Source of the DNA: CAYWFU01 sp964457585
Lineage (GTDB): Bacteria > JACRDZ01
Direction of reading: 5' to 3'
NCBI GenBank assembly: GCA_964457585.1
Contig: CAYWFU010000014.1
Span: 1 to 51,718 of the forward strand
DNA: 51,718 nucleotides
The notes beneath the pieces were generated by a model. The model did not search any database, was not told the origin of the DNA, and saw only the letters and a program-made list of their open reading frames with translations. Position numbers and translations under genes: made by a program. This document shows positions 16,954 to 25,193 of the stretch, in pieces; the stretch's first letter is position 1, and each line of letters begins with the position of its first letter.

Positions 16954-17355
16954 TCAAATTACGAATGTACAATTAATTATAAAAATTGGAATTTTCGATT
17001 GTTTCGAGAGAGTAGTATACAGAAATGAATTATTTTTGTTAATTTGAGTTTTTGGTAAAAAGTGATGATTTATATTTATTTTAATATGTTCAAATTTATC
17101 AATTCCAGAATTATTAATATTATTGCTATATTTAATATCAGAAGATTTTATTTCAATGCATTTGCATGAAACTTTATCTTTTGTCTGATGCGCAGCTTCT
17201 TCTTTGCAGCAGGTATGTTTAATTTTTTCTATATGCAAATCTGAAAAAAAATCGCAATTATTACAGGCAAGTAAAGTCAATATATTTAAATGGATAATAA
17301 ATAATATTGAAAAAGATATAACTAATTTTTTATATTTTTTTAATATAATATTCAT
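16954..17355 (-). CDS. Small Cys-rich membrane-anchored or secreted protein
   Basis: A 133-residue protein with an N-terminal hydrophobic segment (LVISFSILFIIHLNILTLLAC). Next comes a Cys-rich part CNNCDFFSDLHIEKIKHTCC and SCKC, with several His residues later. The Cys spacing suggests metal binding, but it matches no family I know. It is the first gene after a consensus sigma-70 promoter (17381-17409) and may head the minus-strand metal/redox cluster. The 3' part is Asn/Ile-rich and of low complexity. Confidence 0.6.
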   Translation of the reverse strand: MNIILKKYKKLVISFSILFIIHLNILTLLACNNCDFFSDLHIEKIKHTCCKEEAAHQTKDKVSCKCIEIKSSDIKYSNNINNSGIDKFEHIKININHHFLPKTQINKNNSFLYTTLSKQSKIPIFIINCTFVI

Positions 17356-17380
17356 AGCAAAAGTCCTATATTATGAAATA

Positions 17381-17409
17381 ATTATAACATTTAATAATTT
17401 GCTTGTCAA
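17381..17409 (-). promoter_or_regulatory. Consensus sigma-70 promoter, leftward
   Basis: TTGACA (17404-17409 on the minus strand), a 17-bp spacer and TATAAT (17381-17386): both hexamers match consensus perfectly. It reads toward the Cys-rich protein gene, whose start is 26 bp past the -10 box. Confidence 0.75.
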
Positions 17410-17425
17410 GATAAAAGATTTTTTT

Positions 17426-17454
17426 TTGACAAAGTAGTTTTTTGTTGTTATATT
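17426..17454 (+). promoter_or_regulatory. Sigma-70 promoter, rightward
   Basis: TTGACA (17426-17431), a 17-bp spacer and TATATT (17449-17454), about 48 bp before the IPT-protein start. It is back to back with the leftward promoter, 16 bp between the -35 boxes, so the two may compete or share a regulator. Confidence 0.7.
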
Positions 17455-17502
17455 TATTATATTAAGTTCAATTATAAATATCCTAAAAAAGTATGTAATA
17501 CT

Positions 17503-18383
17503 ATGAAAAAACTAAAAATTGTAGTTTTAATTTTATTATTTTTCAGCTTAACAAAAAAAGCTTTTGCACTTGCGCCTGTTATAAATTCAGTATCTCCAGA
17601 TAGTGGACATAATACTACAGAAACACCAATAACTATTACGGGTAAAAATTTTGATACAACATGCAGAGTATATATTAGTATTGAAGGATCTAGCATTATA
17701 GGGAATATAAATACTCCTGGTTATGCAGAAGGAGTATATATAAGCGGAAGTTATGCATATATAGCTGATGATTCTTCGGGCTTGCAAATATTAGATAAAC
17801 AAAGTTCAGGCACTGCTTGTGAATTAGTAAATCTTGTTAATGATACAATGCTCACTGCTAATATTCCAAAAGGACTGCTTATACCTGGCAATTATAATAT
17901 AAAAATAATCAATTCTTCAGGTGAAAAAACTATTTCAAAAAATTATTTTGAAGTTCTCGCTATATCTATATGTAATATTACTTCTTTTTCAGAAGAAGGC
18001 GGAAGCATTACTCCTGAAGGCAATATAAAATTACCATTTAGAAGTAATCAAACATTTAATATAACACCCGATACCGGGTATCATTAAATATAATATTGGT
18101 TGATGGAGTATCAATCAATAAAGATACAATTTATACGTTTGCCAGTGTAGTTAGTGATCGTATCATAGAAGTAAAATTTGAAAAAGATACGGACCAAACA
18201 AGGTCTGACAGTAAAAAGAAAAAAAAGTATTTTATCTCAGGTGTTTTATCTGACACATATTTTGCTGAATATATAAAAAATTTTCAAAATATAAAAGATG
18301 GATATTTATTAAGAACAGATTTCGGGAAGAAAATAGTAGCATTGTATTACAGGATTTCAAATAAAATGAGAGATATCCCATGA
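17503..18383 (+). pseudogene. Secreted IPT/TIG-domain protein, one-base frameshift
   Basis: Signal peptide (LKIVVLILLFFSLTKKAFA), then an IPT/TIG domain: PVINSVSPDSGHNTTETPITITGKNF...MLTANIPKGLLIPGNYNIKIINSSG. Inside that domain sits a short LVIVD beta-propeller-like piece, NINTPGYAEGVYISGSYAYI..SSGLQIL, which looks inserted. The frame breaks at 18085 just after PDTGYH. Adding one T near 18085 restores HLNIILVDGVSINKDTIYTFASV, the normal continuation of this secreted repeat type, and gives 293 residues. The last codon overlaps the kinase start by ATGA. It may be a true pseudogene or a sequencing indel. Confidence 0.65.
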
Positions 18384-20380
18384 AAATTGCTCATAAACTA
18401 TTTCGTGCGTTTTTAACTATTGTTATTATGGTTGGGATTTCTGGTGGTATTACATTATATTACCTTAATGAAGTAATTAAAAATAATGCATTAAAAGAAA
18501 TTAAATTTACTGAAAAAAATTTTCAGAATTTTTTATTTCACGACACGCAGACATTATCAGCAGCATTAGAAATTTTTATTAATGACCAAGCCTTTAAATA
18601 TCTATATTTGAAAAAAGACAGAGATAAACTTTATGATTTTGGACAATCTCTATTTAATCGCCTTAAAAGCAAATTTAATATCACCCATTTCTATTTTATT
18701 TTACCTGATGGTACCTGTTTCTTAAGGTTGCATAATAAAAATATTTATAATGATATAATAAAGCGGTCAACTTTTTTAAAATCAAAAGATAAAAAAAATA
18801 TTTCAGCAGGTATTGAACTTGGGAAAACCGCATTTGCTTTAAGAGTGGTTAGTCCTTATTATAATAAAAATGAACTAATAGGGTATATTGAATTTGGGGA
18901 AGAATTTGATCATTTTTTAAGTTTTCTTAAAGGTAATTCTAATAATGAATTGGCGATTTTTGTTCATAAGAAATTTTTAAGCAAAAATGACTGGCAGAAT
19001 ATTAGAAAATTAAACGGGTTAAGAGACAATTGGGAAGATTTAAAAAATTATGTTATTATTAATGATACATCCAGAGGTCAAATTGTACAAGCAATAAATT
19101 TTTTTACTGAAGAAAATATCAATCTGGCTGCGCAAGGGAAAACATTTTTTAAACAGAATCAGATTAGTGATAAAACTTTTGCATATGGTGCATTTAAAAT
19201 AATTGATACCAATGGCATAGAAGCAGGAAATGTGTTATGTATTATTGATATTACAAAAGAAGCTACTTTTGCTAAGAAAAGCAACATTACAATAATCAGT
19301 ATAATAATATTTTTGTGTATTATTACTATGGTGATTACTTTTTTTATTTCCCGTTCTTTCACAAATCCAATAGTAAAACTTAAAGATGCAGCATCTGAAA
19401 TTGGTAAGGGTAATTTATCATTAAGGGTTGAAACTTATTCAGAAGATGAGATAGGTTATTTAGCTGATTCCTTCAATAAAATGGCTGATAATCTGCAGAA
19501 AATAATGATATCGCGTGATAATCTGGAGGAGGAAGTTAGAAAACGAACAAAAAGTCTGGAAGATGCTCGTAAAGAAGCTCTTGTAATGATGGAAACCATA
19601 TCCGATGAAAAAAGTAAAACAGAAAAAGCATATAATGAGTTAAAAAAGATACAATTACAATTAATTCAATCAGAAAAAATGAGTGCAATTGGTACTATGA
19701 CAGCAGGTGTGGCGCATGAGTTAAATAATCCAATGATGGGAATATTAAATTTTATTCAATATGGTATCAAGCATACTCTTGAAACTGATAGAAAATATTT
19801 AGTATTAAAGGATGCAGAACGGGAGATAAAGCGCTGTATTTTAATAGTACAAAATTTATTAACATTTTCTCATATGGAAAAAGAAGGTGCAGAAACACGC
19901 CAAAAAGGAAATTGTGCTATAATATTAAATAGGGTATTTAGTTCGCTACAATATCGTATTGAAAAAGAACATGTTAAGATAATACAAAATTATGCAGAAA
20001 ATATACCTGAAATCTGGATGAAAATTAATAATATTCAGCAGGTATTTCTTAACCTGGTTATTAATGCTTTGGATGCGCTAAAGGATAGTGAAAAAAAAGA
20101 AATTTCTGTTGATTTGAAACAAGAAGATGATTCAATAAGAATAATTATCTCTGATACGGGATGCGGTATCCCTTCAGAAAATATGAATAAAATATTTGAT
20201 GCATTTTTTACAACAAAGCCAGTTGGAAAAGGTACAGGACTTGGGCTTTCAGTTTGTCATAATATTATAATTGCACATAAAGGGAAGATAACCTTCGAAA
20301 GCAAACCCGGGTTTGGTACAAAATTTGAAATTTTTTTACCTATTGATGTAAGGAAAAAAAGGAGGGAATTAGATGGCTAA
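18380..20380 (+). CDS. Membrane sensor histidine kinase (Cache-HAMP-HisKA-HATPase)
   Basis: A 666-residue kinase. TM1 near residues 8-30, then an extracytoplasmic Cache-like domain (about 35-300, with HFYFILPDGTCFLRLHN and VSPYYNKNELIGYIEFGEEF), TM2 near 305-328, HAMP (about 330-380), a coiled coil, HisKA with phospho-His in TAGVAHELNNPMMG, and HATPase with NALDAL, DTGCGIP and GKGTGLGLS. It probably senses a small ligand outside the cytoplasm and phosphorylates the response regulator encoded immediately downstream (8-bp overlap). Confidence 0.9.
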   Translation: MKIAHKLFRAFLTIVIMVGISGGITLYYLNEVIKNNALKEIKFTEKNFQNFLFHDTQTLSAALEIFINDQAFKYLYLKKDRDKLYDFGQSLFNRLKSKFNITHFYFILPDGTCFLRLHNKNIYNDIIKRSTFLKSKDKKNISAGIELGKTAFALRVVSPYYNKNELIGYIEFGEEFDHFLSFLKGNSNNELAIFVHKKFLSKNDWQNIRKLNGLRDNWEDLKNYVIINDTSRGQIVQAINFFTEENINLAAQGKTFFKQNQISDKTFAYGAFKIIDTNGIEAGNVLCIIDITKEATFAKKSNITIISIIIFLCIITMVITFFISRSFTNPIVKLKDAASEIGKGNLSLRVETYSEDEIGYLADSFNKMADNLQKIMISRDNLEEEVRKRTKSLEDARKEALVMMETISDEKSKTEKAYNELKKIQLQLIQSEKMSAIGTMTAGVAHELNNPMMGILNFIQYGIKHTLETDRKYLVLKDAEREIKRCILIVQNLLTFSHMEKEGAETRQKGNCAIILNRVFSSLQYRIEKEHVKIIQNYAENIPEIWMKINNIQQVFLNLVINALDALKDSEKKEISVDLKQEDDSIRIIISDTGCGIPSENMNKIFDAFFTTKPVGKGTGLGLSVCHNIIIAHKGKITFESKPGFGTKFEIFLPIDVRKKRRELDG

Positions 20381-20756
20381 AAGTATTTTAGTTATTGATG
20401 ATGATGAAGCAATACGCAAATCTTTTGTTCTAGCGCTTGAAGATACAATATATGAAATAGATACTGCTGAATCTGGTGAAAAAGGAATTTTGAAATTTAA
20501 CGAAAAAAATTATGATTTGATTTTTCTTGACCTTAAAATGCCGGATTTGAATGGTGTTGAAACATTGCATGAATTGCGTAAAATTAACGAAAAAGTGCCG
20601 ATTTTTATTGTTACTGCTTTTTATAAGGAATACTTTGACCAGTTAAAAGCTGCAGTGGATAAAGGAATTGATTTTGAGCTTCTTAATAAACCTATTGGGA
20701 ATAATGATATAATTTCGGTTGTTAAATCTGTTTTTGAAGGTCCGATTATGTTTTAA
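20373..20756 (+). CDS. Single-domain response regulator (CheY-like)
   Basis: A 127-residue receiver domain with no output domain. The acidic cluster DDDEA (residues 9-13), phospho-acceptor Asp53 in DLIFLDLKMPDLNG, Thr in IFIVTAF and Lys in LLNKPIG are all present. It overlaps the kinase by 8 bp and its ribosome-binding site (AGGAGGG) lies inside the kinase gene. It may relay phosphate to another protein or act by protein-protein contact with the downstream KaiB-like or GGDEF proteins. Confidence 0.9.
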   Translation: MAKSILVIDDDEAIRKSFVLALEDTIYEIDTAESGEKGILKFNEKNYDLIFLDLKMPDLNGVETLHELRKINEKVPIFIVTAFYKEYFDQLKAAVDKGIDFELLNKPIGNNDIISVVKSVFEGPIMF

Positions 20757-20772
20757 AGAATGGAGAAAACAA

Positions 20773-21045
20773 ATGAAAAAGTATTTTCTCAAATTATACA
20801 TAGCAGGTAAAAGACCAAAAGTTGAACAGATGATTTCAGAGCTTTATAATATTTGCAATGAAGAATTAAAAGATCAATACGAACTTACAATTATAGATAC
20901 TCTTCAAAATCCCCAAAAAGCAATCATGGATAATATTATAGTAACCCCTACACTTATTAAGGAATTACCACTGCCAATCCGTCGTGTTATTGGAGATTTA
21001 TCAAATAAAGAAAAAGTGAAAGTTATGTTTGATACTAAATCGTAA
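20773..21045 (+). CDS. KaiB-like protein
   Basis: Start at 20773 follows GGAGAA. The 90-residue product (KKYFLKLYIAGKRPKVEQMI, LTIIDTLQNPQKA, IIVTPTLIKELPLPIRRVIGDL) matches the KaiB thioredoxin-like family, including the conserved VTPTLIK..P.P.R..IGDL stretch. KaiB-type proteins outside cyanobacteria commonly accompany histidine kinases. No kaiA or kaiC is in the window, so this is unlikely to be a clock and more likely a signalling module partner. It lies 12 bp before the GGDEF gene. Confidence 0.85.
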   Translation: MKKYFLKLYIAGKRPKVEQMISELYNICNEELKDQYELTIIDTLQNPQKAIMDNIIVTPTLIKELPLPIRRVIGDLSNKEKVKVMFDTKS

Positions 21046-21057
21046 GAAATAATATTA

Positions 21058-22983
21058 ATGAAAGAGATGTTTATGTCTAAAATAGTATTTGATAATGAAA
21101 AATATTTATTAGAAAAATGTTTTGATGTGATTGAGACTTTTATTGTAGCTATAAATATAAAAGGCGAAGTTATATATGTAAATAAAAAAGGATGTAAAAT
21201 TTTAGAATATACAAAAGATGAAATTATTGGTAAAAATTGGTTTGATAATTTTCTTCCTGAGAAAAATAGTAAAAAGGTGAAAAAAGTTTTTAAAATGCTT
21301 CTTGCTAAAAAAATTAAAACTGCTGAATACTATGAAAATTCAATTTTAACCAAAAGCGGGAAAGAAAAAAATATTTTATGGCATAATGCGATAATTAAAG
21401 ACAAAAATAATAAAATTATTGGGACTTTTTCTTCCGGGGAAGATTTATCTATACTTAAAAAGTTTGAAGAAAATGTTTTAAATACTAAAATTTTTTTTGA
21501 AACTATACTTGAAGGTATTGTAACCGGTGTATGGGTAGCTGATAAAAATAATAAAATATATTATGCAAATAACGCAATGAGCCGAATCACCGGTTTACCA
21601 TTAAATAAAATTAAAGGGATTAATGTTCTTAAAGATTTAAACGAAAATGCATTAAAATTTTTTAAATCTAAATATTTTAAAGCTAAAAAAACGTTAGCCC
21701 CTGTTTATTATGAAGCAATCCCTATAATAATCTCAAGAGAACGCACGGGATATCAATCAGGATGGTTAATTCCGAAAATTAAAGAAAATAGCTTTGATGG
21801 TATGATATGCACAGTTGAAGATATAAGTGAACAAAAAATTATGGAAGAAAAAATAAAAATCAGCCGTGAAAATTTTAAAAATCTTATAATGAAAAGTGAT
21901 AGCGCGATGATTGTTACAGATAGAAATGGGATTGTTATTTTTGTTAATCCTGAAGCGCAAATTTTACTTGGTAAAACAGAAAAAGAATTAATAGGAGAAT
22001 TTCTGGGATTGGTTTCAGTCAGCGAAAAAAATGTTGAAATGGAAATTATTGATAGTGGAAAAGTAAAAGGGATTGTAGAATTAAATACAATAACAACTGA
22101 ATGGGAAGGTAATTCTGCGCATTTGATTATGCTTCATGATATAACAGAACGTAAACATGCTGAAGAAATGCTTAAAACAGCAGAAATCAGCCTCAGAAGT
22201 GTTGCTAAAAATAATGCTGATGCTATGATTGTTACCGATGATGATGGCAATGTGGAATTTATTAATCCTGCCGCAGAAACTCTAATGGGTAAAAGAGCAA
22301 GAGATTTAATTGGTACAAGATTAAAATTTGATATTGTACCCGGGAAAAAAGCAGAAATTAATATTTCAAAAGATGATTCTGAAATAATTACAGCTGAAAT
22401 ACAAATGGTAGAAATCACATGGCAGGGAAGACATGCTTTACTTGCTTCACTTCGTGATATATCCGAACATGTGAGATTGCGCGAGACTCTTCGCAGCTTA
22501 GCATTAGTCGATGATCTTACCGGGTTATATAATAGAAGGGGTTTTATTGCATTATCTGATCAGCAGTTAAAATTGTCCAGAAGGACGAAGCGGGGACTGT
22601 CACTTATTTTTATTGACCTGGATAATCTGAAATACATTAATGATAATTTTGGACATCAAATAGGCGACCAGGCATTAAAAGATATCGCTGAAATACTTAA
22701 AAATACTTTTCGTGAGTCAGATATTTTAGCCAGAGTTGGCGGAGATGAATTTACTGTTCTTGCAATTGAAGTATCAAATAATAGTCTTGATATTCTTACA
22801 TCTCGGTTAAGAAATAATATTAATAGTATGAATATTTCCGGAAAAAATAATTATAAAATATCTATAAGCATAGGGACATCTCATTTTATTCCTGAGTCTC
22901 CATGTTCTATTGATGAGCTTATAAACAAAGCTGATAAATTAATGTATGAAGAAAAACGAATTAAAAAATCTATAGAAGAATAA
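21058..22983 (+). CDS. Multi-PAS diguanylate cyclase
   Basis: A 641-residue soluble protein. About four PAS domains are visible (near 12-130, 140-265, 272-370 and 375-470), each with the NxAxxxLxGxxxxEIIGK-type pattern (for example VNKKGCKILEYTKDEIIGK, INPAAETLMGKRARDLIGT). A GGDEF domain (about 478-640) has LVDDLTGLYNRRGF, a canonical RVGGDEF active site and a degenerate C-terminus. No I-site RxxD is clear before GGDEF. It probably makes cyclic di-GMP in response to redox or ligand signals. Starts at 21058 and 21073 (MSKIVF) are both possible. Confidence 0.9.
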   Translation: MKEMFMSKIVFDNEKYLLEKCFDVIETFIVAINIKGEVIYVNKKGCKILEYTKDEIIGKNWFDNFLPEKNSKKVKKVFKMLLAKKIKTAEYYENSILTKSGKEKNILWHNAIIKDKNNKIIGTFSSGEDLSILKKFEENVLNTKIFFETILEGIVTGVWVADKNNKIYYANNAMSRITGLPLNKIKGINVLKDLNENALKFFKSKYFKAKKTLAPVYYEAIPIIISRERTGYQSGWLIPKIKENSFDGMICTVEDISEQKIMEEKIKISRENFKNLIMKSDSAMIVTDRNGIVIFVNPEAQILLGKTEKELIGEFLGLVSVSEKNVEMEIIDSGKVKGIVELNTITTEWEGNSAHLIMLHDITERKHAEEMLKTAEISLRSVAKNNADAMIVTDDDGNVEFINPAAETLMGKRARDLIGTRLKFDIVPGKKAEINISKDDSEIITAEIQMVEITWQGRHALLASLRDISEHVRLRETLRSLALVDDLTGLYNRRGFIALSDQQLKLSRRTKRGLSLIFIDLDNLKYINDNFGHQIGDQALKDIAEILKNTFRESDILARVGGDEFTVLAIEVSNNSLDILTSRLRNNINSMNISGKNNYKISISIGTSHFIPESPCSIDELINKADKLMYEEKRIKKSIEE

Positions 22984-22985
22984 TT

Positions 22986-23216
22986 TTACGATATGATATC
23001 CTTAAATTTTAATATGTTCGTATAATTTTCTTTTATTGCATCTTCAATTCTATTATATGTCAGGTTAACAAATATATTGTTTTTTTCTAAAATTTTTTTT
23101 GGAACATCTCCTATACGCATTACAAGTATACCATCACAATCTGCTAGGTTTTCTTTGATTATTTTTATTCTTTCTTCAGGATTTGCACATTCTTCTTTAC
23201 CAGCGCAGTACTGGTT
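22986..23216 (-). CDS. nifB: C-terminal NifX-like part of NifB (partial at gap)
   Basis: The frame reads NQYCAGKEECANPEERIKII then KENLADCDGILVMRIGD and VPKKILEKNNIF before a TAA at 22986-22988. The YCxGxxxC, LxDCxxIL..RIGxxP and terminal features match the NifX/NafY-like domain that many NifB proteins carry behind the radical-SAM domain. The other end is cut by the N gap. In NifB this domain is thought to hold the NifB-co product. It continues the nifB gene whose 5' part is at 23266-23658. Confidence 0.8.
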   Translation of the reverse strand, partial: NQYCAGKEECANPEERIKIIKENLADCDGILVMRIGDVPKKILEKNNIFVNLTYNRIEDAIKENYTNILKFKDIIS

Positions 23217-23226
23217 NNNNNNNNNN
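23217..23226. other. Assembly gap (10 N)
   Basis: Ten N characters within nifB. True length is unknown. The DNA on its right side (23227-23286) is a palindromic repeat arm, which may be why assembly failed here. Confidence 0.99.
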
Positions 23227-23285
23227 AAATTTCTGGGGAGTTTTAAACAAAAATATTTCTTTGTTTTAATTCCCCTTATTTTTTC
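23227..23285. repeat. Palindromic sequence at the gap edge, inside nifB
   Basis: On the plus strand GGGGAGTTTTAAACAAAAA (about 23236-23254) is followed, after a few bases, by its near reverse complement TTCTTTGTTTTAATTCCCC (about 23256-23275). The nifB reading frame becomes nonsense and stops within it. It looks like an inserted repeat element rather than nifB sequence. Confidence 0.6.
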
Positions 23286-23658
23286 TTAAATGGTTAGTTA
23301 GTCTAACACCATTTGTTGAAATACAAAAGTCTATATTTTTATCAAAGCTGCGTATTAAATTTAAAGCAGTAAATGTTTCTTTTGAATTTGCAAATGCATC
23401 CCCCGGACCGGCAATACCAACTATCTTTAATTCCGGCATTTTGCTTAAAACTATTTTATATCTTTCAAGAGCATCTATAGGAGTTATAACTGAACTTGTT
23501 ACTCCTGGTCTTGATTCATTAACACAATCATACTTACGATTACAATAAGAGCATTTGATATTACATTCTGGCGCTACTGGCAAATGTAATCGAGCAAATT
23601 TTGAAGCCGCATTTATTGAAAAACATGGATGGTTTGTTTCGTTTAAGTTATTATTCAT
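23266..23658 (-). pseudogene. nifB: NifB N-terminal radical-SAM part, interrupted
   Basis: 130 residues. The conserved start of NifB is clear: HPCFSINAASKFARLHLPVAP, the radical-SAM cluster motif CNIKCSYC and DCVNESRPGVTS. The sequence is sound through GIAGPGDAFA and FCISTNGVRLTNHL, then ends in RKNKGN* within the palindromic DNA next to the gap. Roughly the rest of the SAM barrel (about 150 or more residues) is missing between the two nifB pieces. NifB makes the Fe8S9C core of the nitrogenase cofactor. The break may be a real insertion, with the gap hiding the rest, or an assembly artefact. Confidence 0.8.
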
Positions 23659-23673
23659 ATAATATTCCTTTTA

Positions 23674-23702
23674 GTAGGGAACAGTTTGAAATTGTTCCCT
23701 AC
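23674..23702. repeat. Hairpin between nifN and nifB
   Basis: A perfect 10-bp stem (GTAGGGAACA at 23674-23683, TGTTCCCTAC at 23693-23702). The nifN stop codon (23699-23701) lies within it. No T-run follows, so it is not an obvious terminator; it belongs with the dispersed palindromes. Confidence 0.75.
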
Positions 23703-25193
23703 ATTAAATAGCTCTTTTTTAAGTCTGTTCTAAAAGATGAAAACTTTTTTTCAATCAAGGTGTTTGAAATATCATCCATTAGTGAAATTGTACCTTCATA
23801 CATAATTGTTAATATTCTTCCCGCACCAAAGCGATCATGTATTGGGAAACCACGCCTAACAAGCGGAGTTCCAAGCTTAGAGCCTATCCGAAATACACTT
23901 TCTACTACAGTCGGCTGCAAAGACTATGGGCTGTGTTCTCGGAGCAAAAAGTCCTCGATGTACTATAACTAGTACACCTGTGGGCTTTTTGCTCCTGCGG
24001 CCTTGCCCATAGTCTTTTCGCTCGACTTCGCTACGAAACTGTATTTCGGATAGGCTCTTATGTGATAAAGACGAACCAACACTTGATCCTAATAATAAAT
24101 CCACACTATTTGCAGTAAGATATTCTTCTAATTCAAACATACTTCCATCAGTTATAGATTTTGATGTATTTGTTTCAAGTAATTGATGAGATTTTTCACA
24201 AACAGTTGCAGTTGTATTAAGTCCTAATTCTTCCTGAAATTTAACAGTACTATAAACAAAATCACTTTCTCTAAAGATAGCAACTTTTTTATCAAATAAA
24301 ATTTTATGTGCGTCCATCATTGCATCCAATAATCTTCCACGAGTGGTTAATATACTTTTTGGTTTTTTTTTACCTGTTATTGTTTTAAATGTTTCTATAA
24401 AATTATCAACTGATGCAAGCCCCAAAGGATAAGCTTGTCTATAAACAGGGACTCCAAATTCCTGCTCCAAAAAAACACCAGGCGAGCATTCCAATGAATT
24501 TGTTACTGAAAATTCAATTGTTGCAATAGCTGATGATGCTTCTTCTAAATATTTAAAAGGTGTTCCACCCGCAGGAAGTAATTTATGGTTTTTAATATTA
24601 CAAACACCATCAAGTGTTTCTGAATAATCGCCAATTATATGAAAATCAATTTTCCATGAATCACTGATTTGTTTTAAATATCTTAAATCCTGCGGTGTTA
24701 AAAGTCCTGGAATAATATTAATAAATTTTTTCTTATTTGTACTTTTAGCAGTAAAAGCTTTTAACATTGATTTAATTGTCTGCCAATATCCTTCAGAATA
24801 ACTGCCTTTAAAACCTGGGGTTGAGACATTTACTATAGGAATATCAAATTTATCAAAATTTTTTGTTATAGCTTCTACATCGTCACCAATAGTTTCAGAT
24901 AGACAAGTACTCGCAACAACAATCATTTTTGGTTTGTATTGCTTACAAACATTTTCTATTGCCTTTTTAAGATTATCTTCACCGCCATAAATTGCATCTT
25001 TTTCATTTATTGAAGATGAAGCAACATCAACAGGTTCATGAAAATGCCTGGCGATATGTCGACGCATATATGTTGCACATCCCTGAGAACCATGAATAAG
25101 GGTTAAAGTTTTTTCAAACCCAAACCCTGCAAACACAGCTCCTAAGGGCATACATTGATAACATGGATTAATTGTGCAAAAATGTTCTTTCAT
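23699..25193 (-). pseudogene. nifN: nifN interrupted by a 178-bp MITE
   Basis: NifN is half of the NifEN scaffold on which the FeMo cofactor is matured. The N-terminal part has NPCYQCMPLGAVFAGFGFE, HGSQGCATYMRR and STCLSETIGDD; the C-terminal part has KLGTPLVRRGFPIHDRFGA. Between SSLSH-K and LGTP lies the MITE at 23880-24057 with a TTA duplication. Removing 181 bp (MITE plus one TTA) gives a continuous frame of 437 residues reading LSHKLGTPLVRRGF. As it stands the frame runs about 40 codons into the MITE and stops near 23877. Start overlaps the nifE stop (ATGA). Confidence 0.9.
23880..24057. mobile_element. 178-bp MITE in nifN, 3-bp TTA duplication
   Basis: Terminal inverted repeats of 18 bp (GAGCCTATCCGAAATACA) are flanked by TTA at 23877-23879 and 24058-24060. 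Internal arms also pair: CAAAGACTATGGGC with GCCCATAGTCTTT, GGAGCAAAAAG with CTTTTTGCTCC, and a central GTACTATAACTAGTAC, so nearly the whole element folds into one long hairpin. A 3-bp TNA duplication with GAGCC-type tips fits IS5-related elements (inference). It is more GC-rich than its surroundings. Confidence 0.9.

Noticed and set aside
20773..21045. A circadian clock
   Set aside because: Only a KaiB-like gene is present; kaiA and kaiC are missing and the context is two-component signalling.
23077..23289. Plus-strand frame over the gap
   Set aside because: It is antisense to the nifB 3' part and includes N bases.
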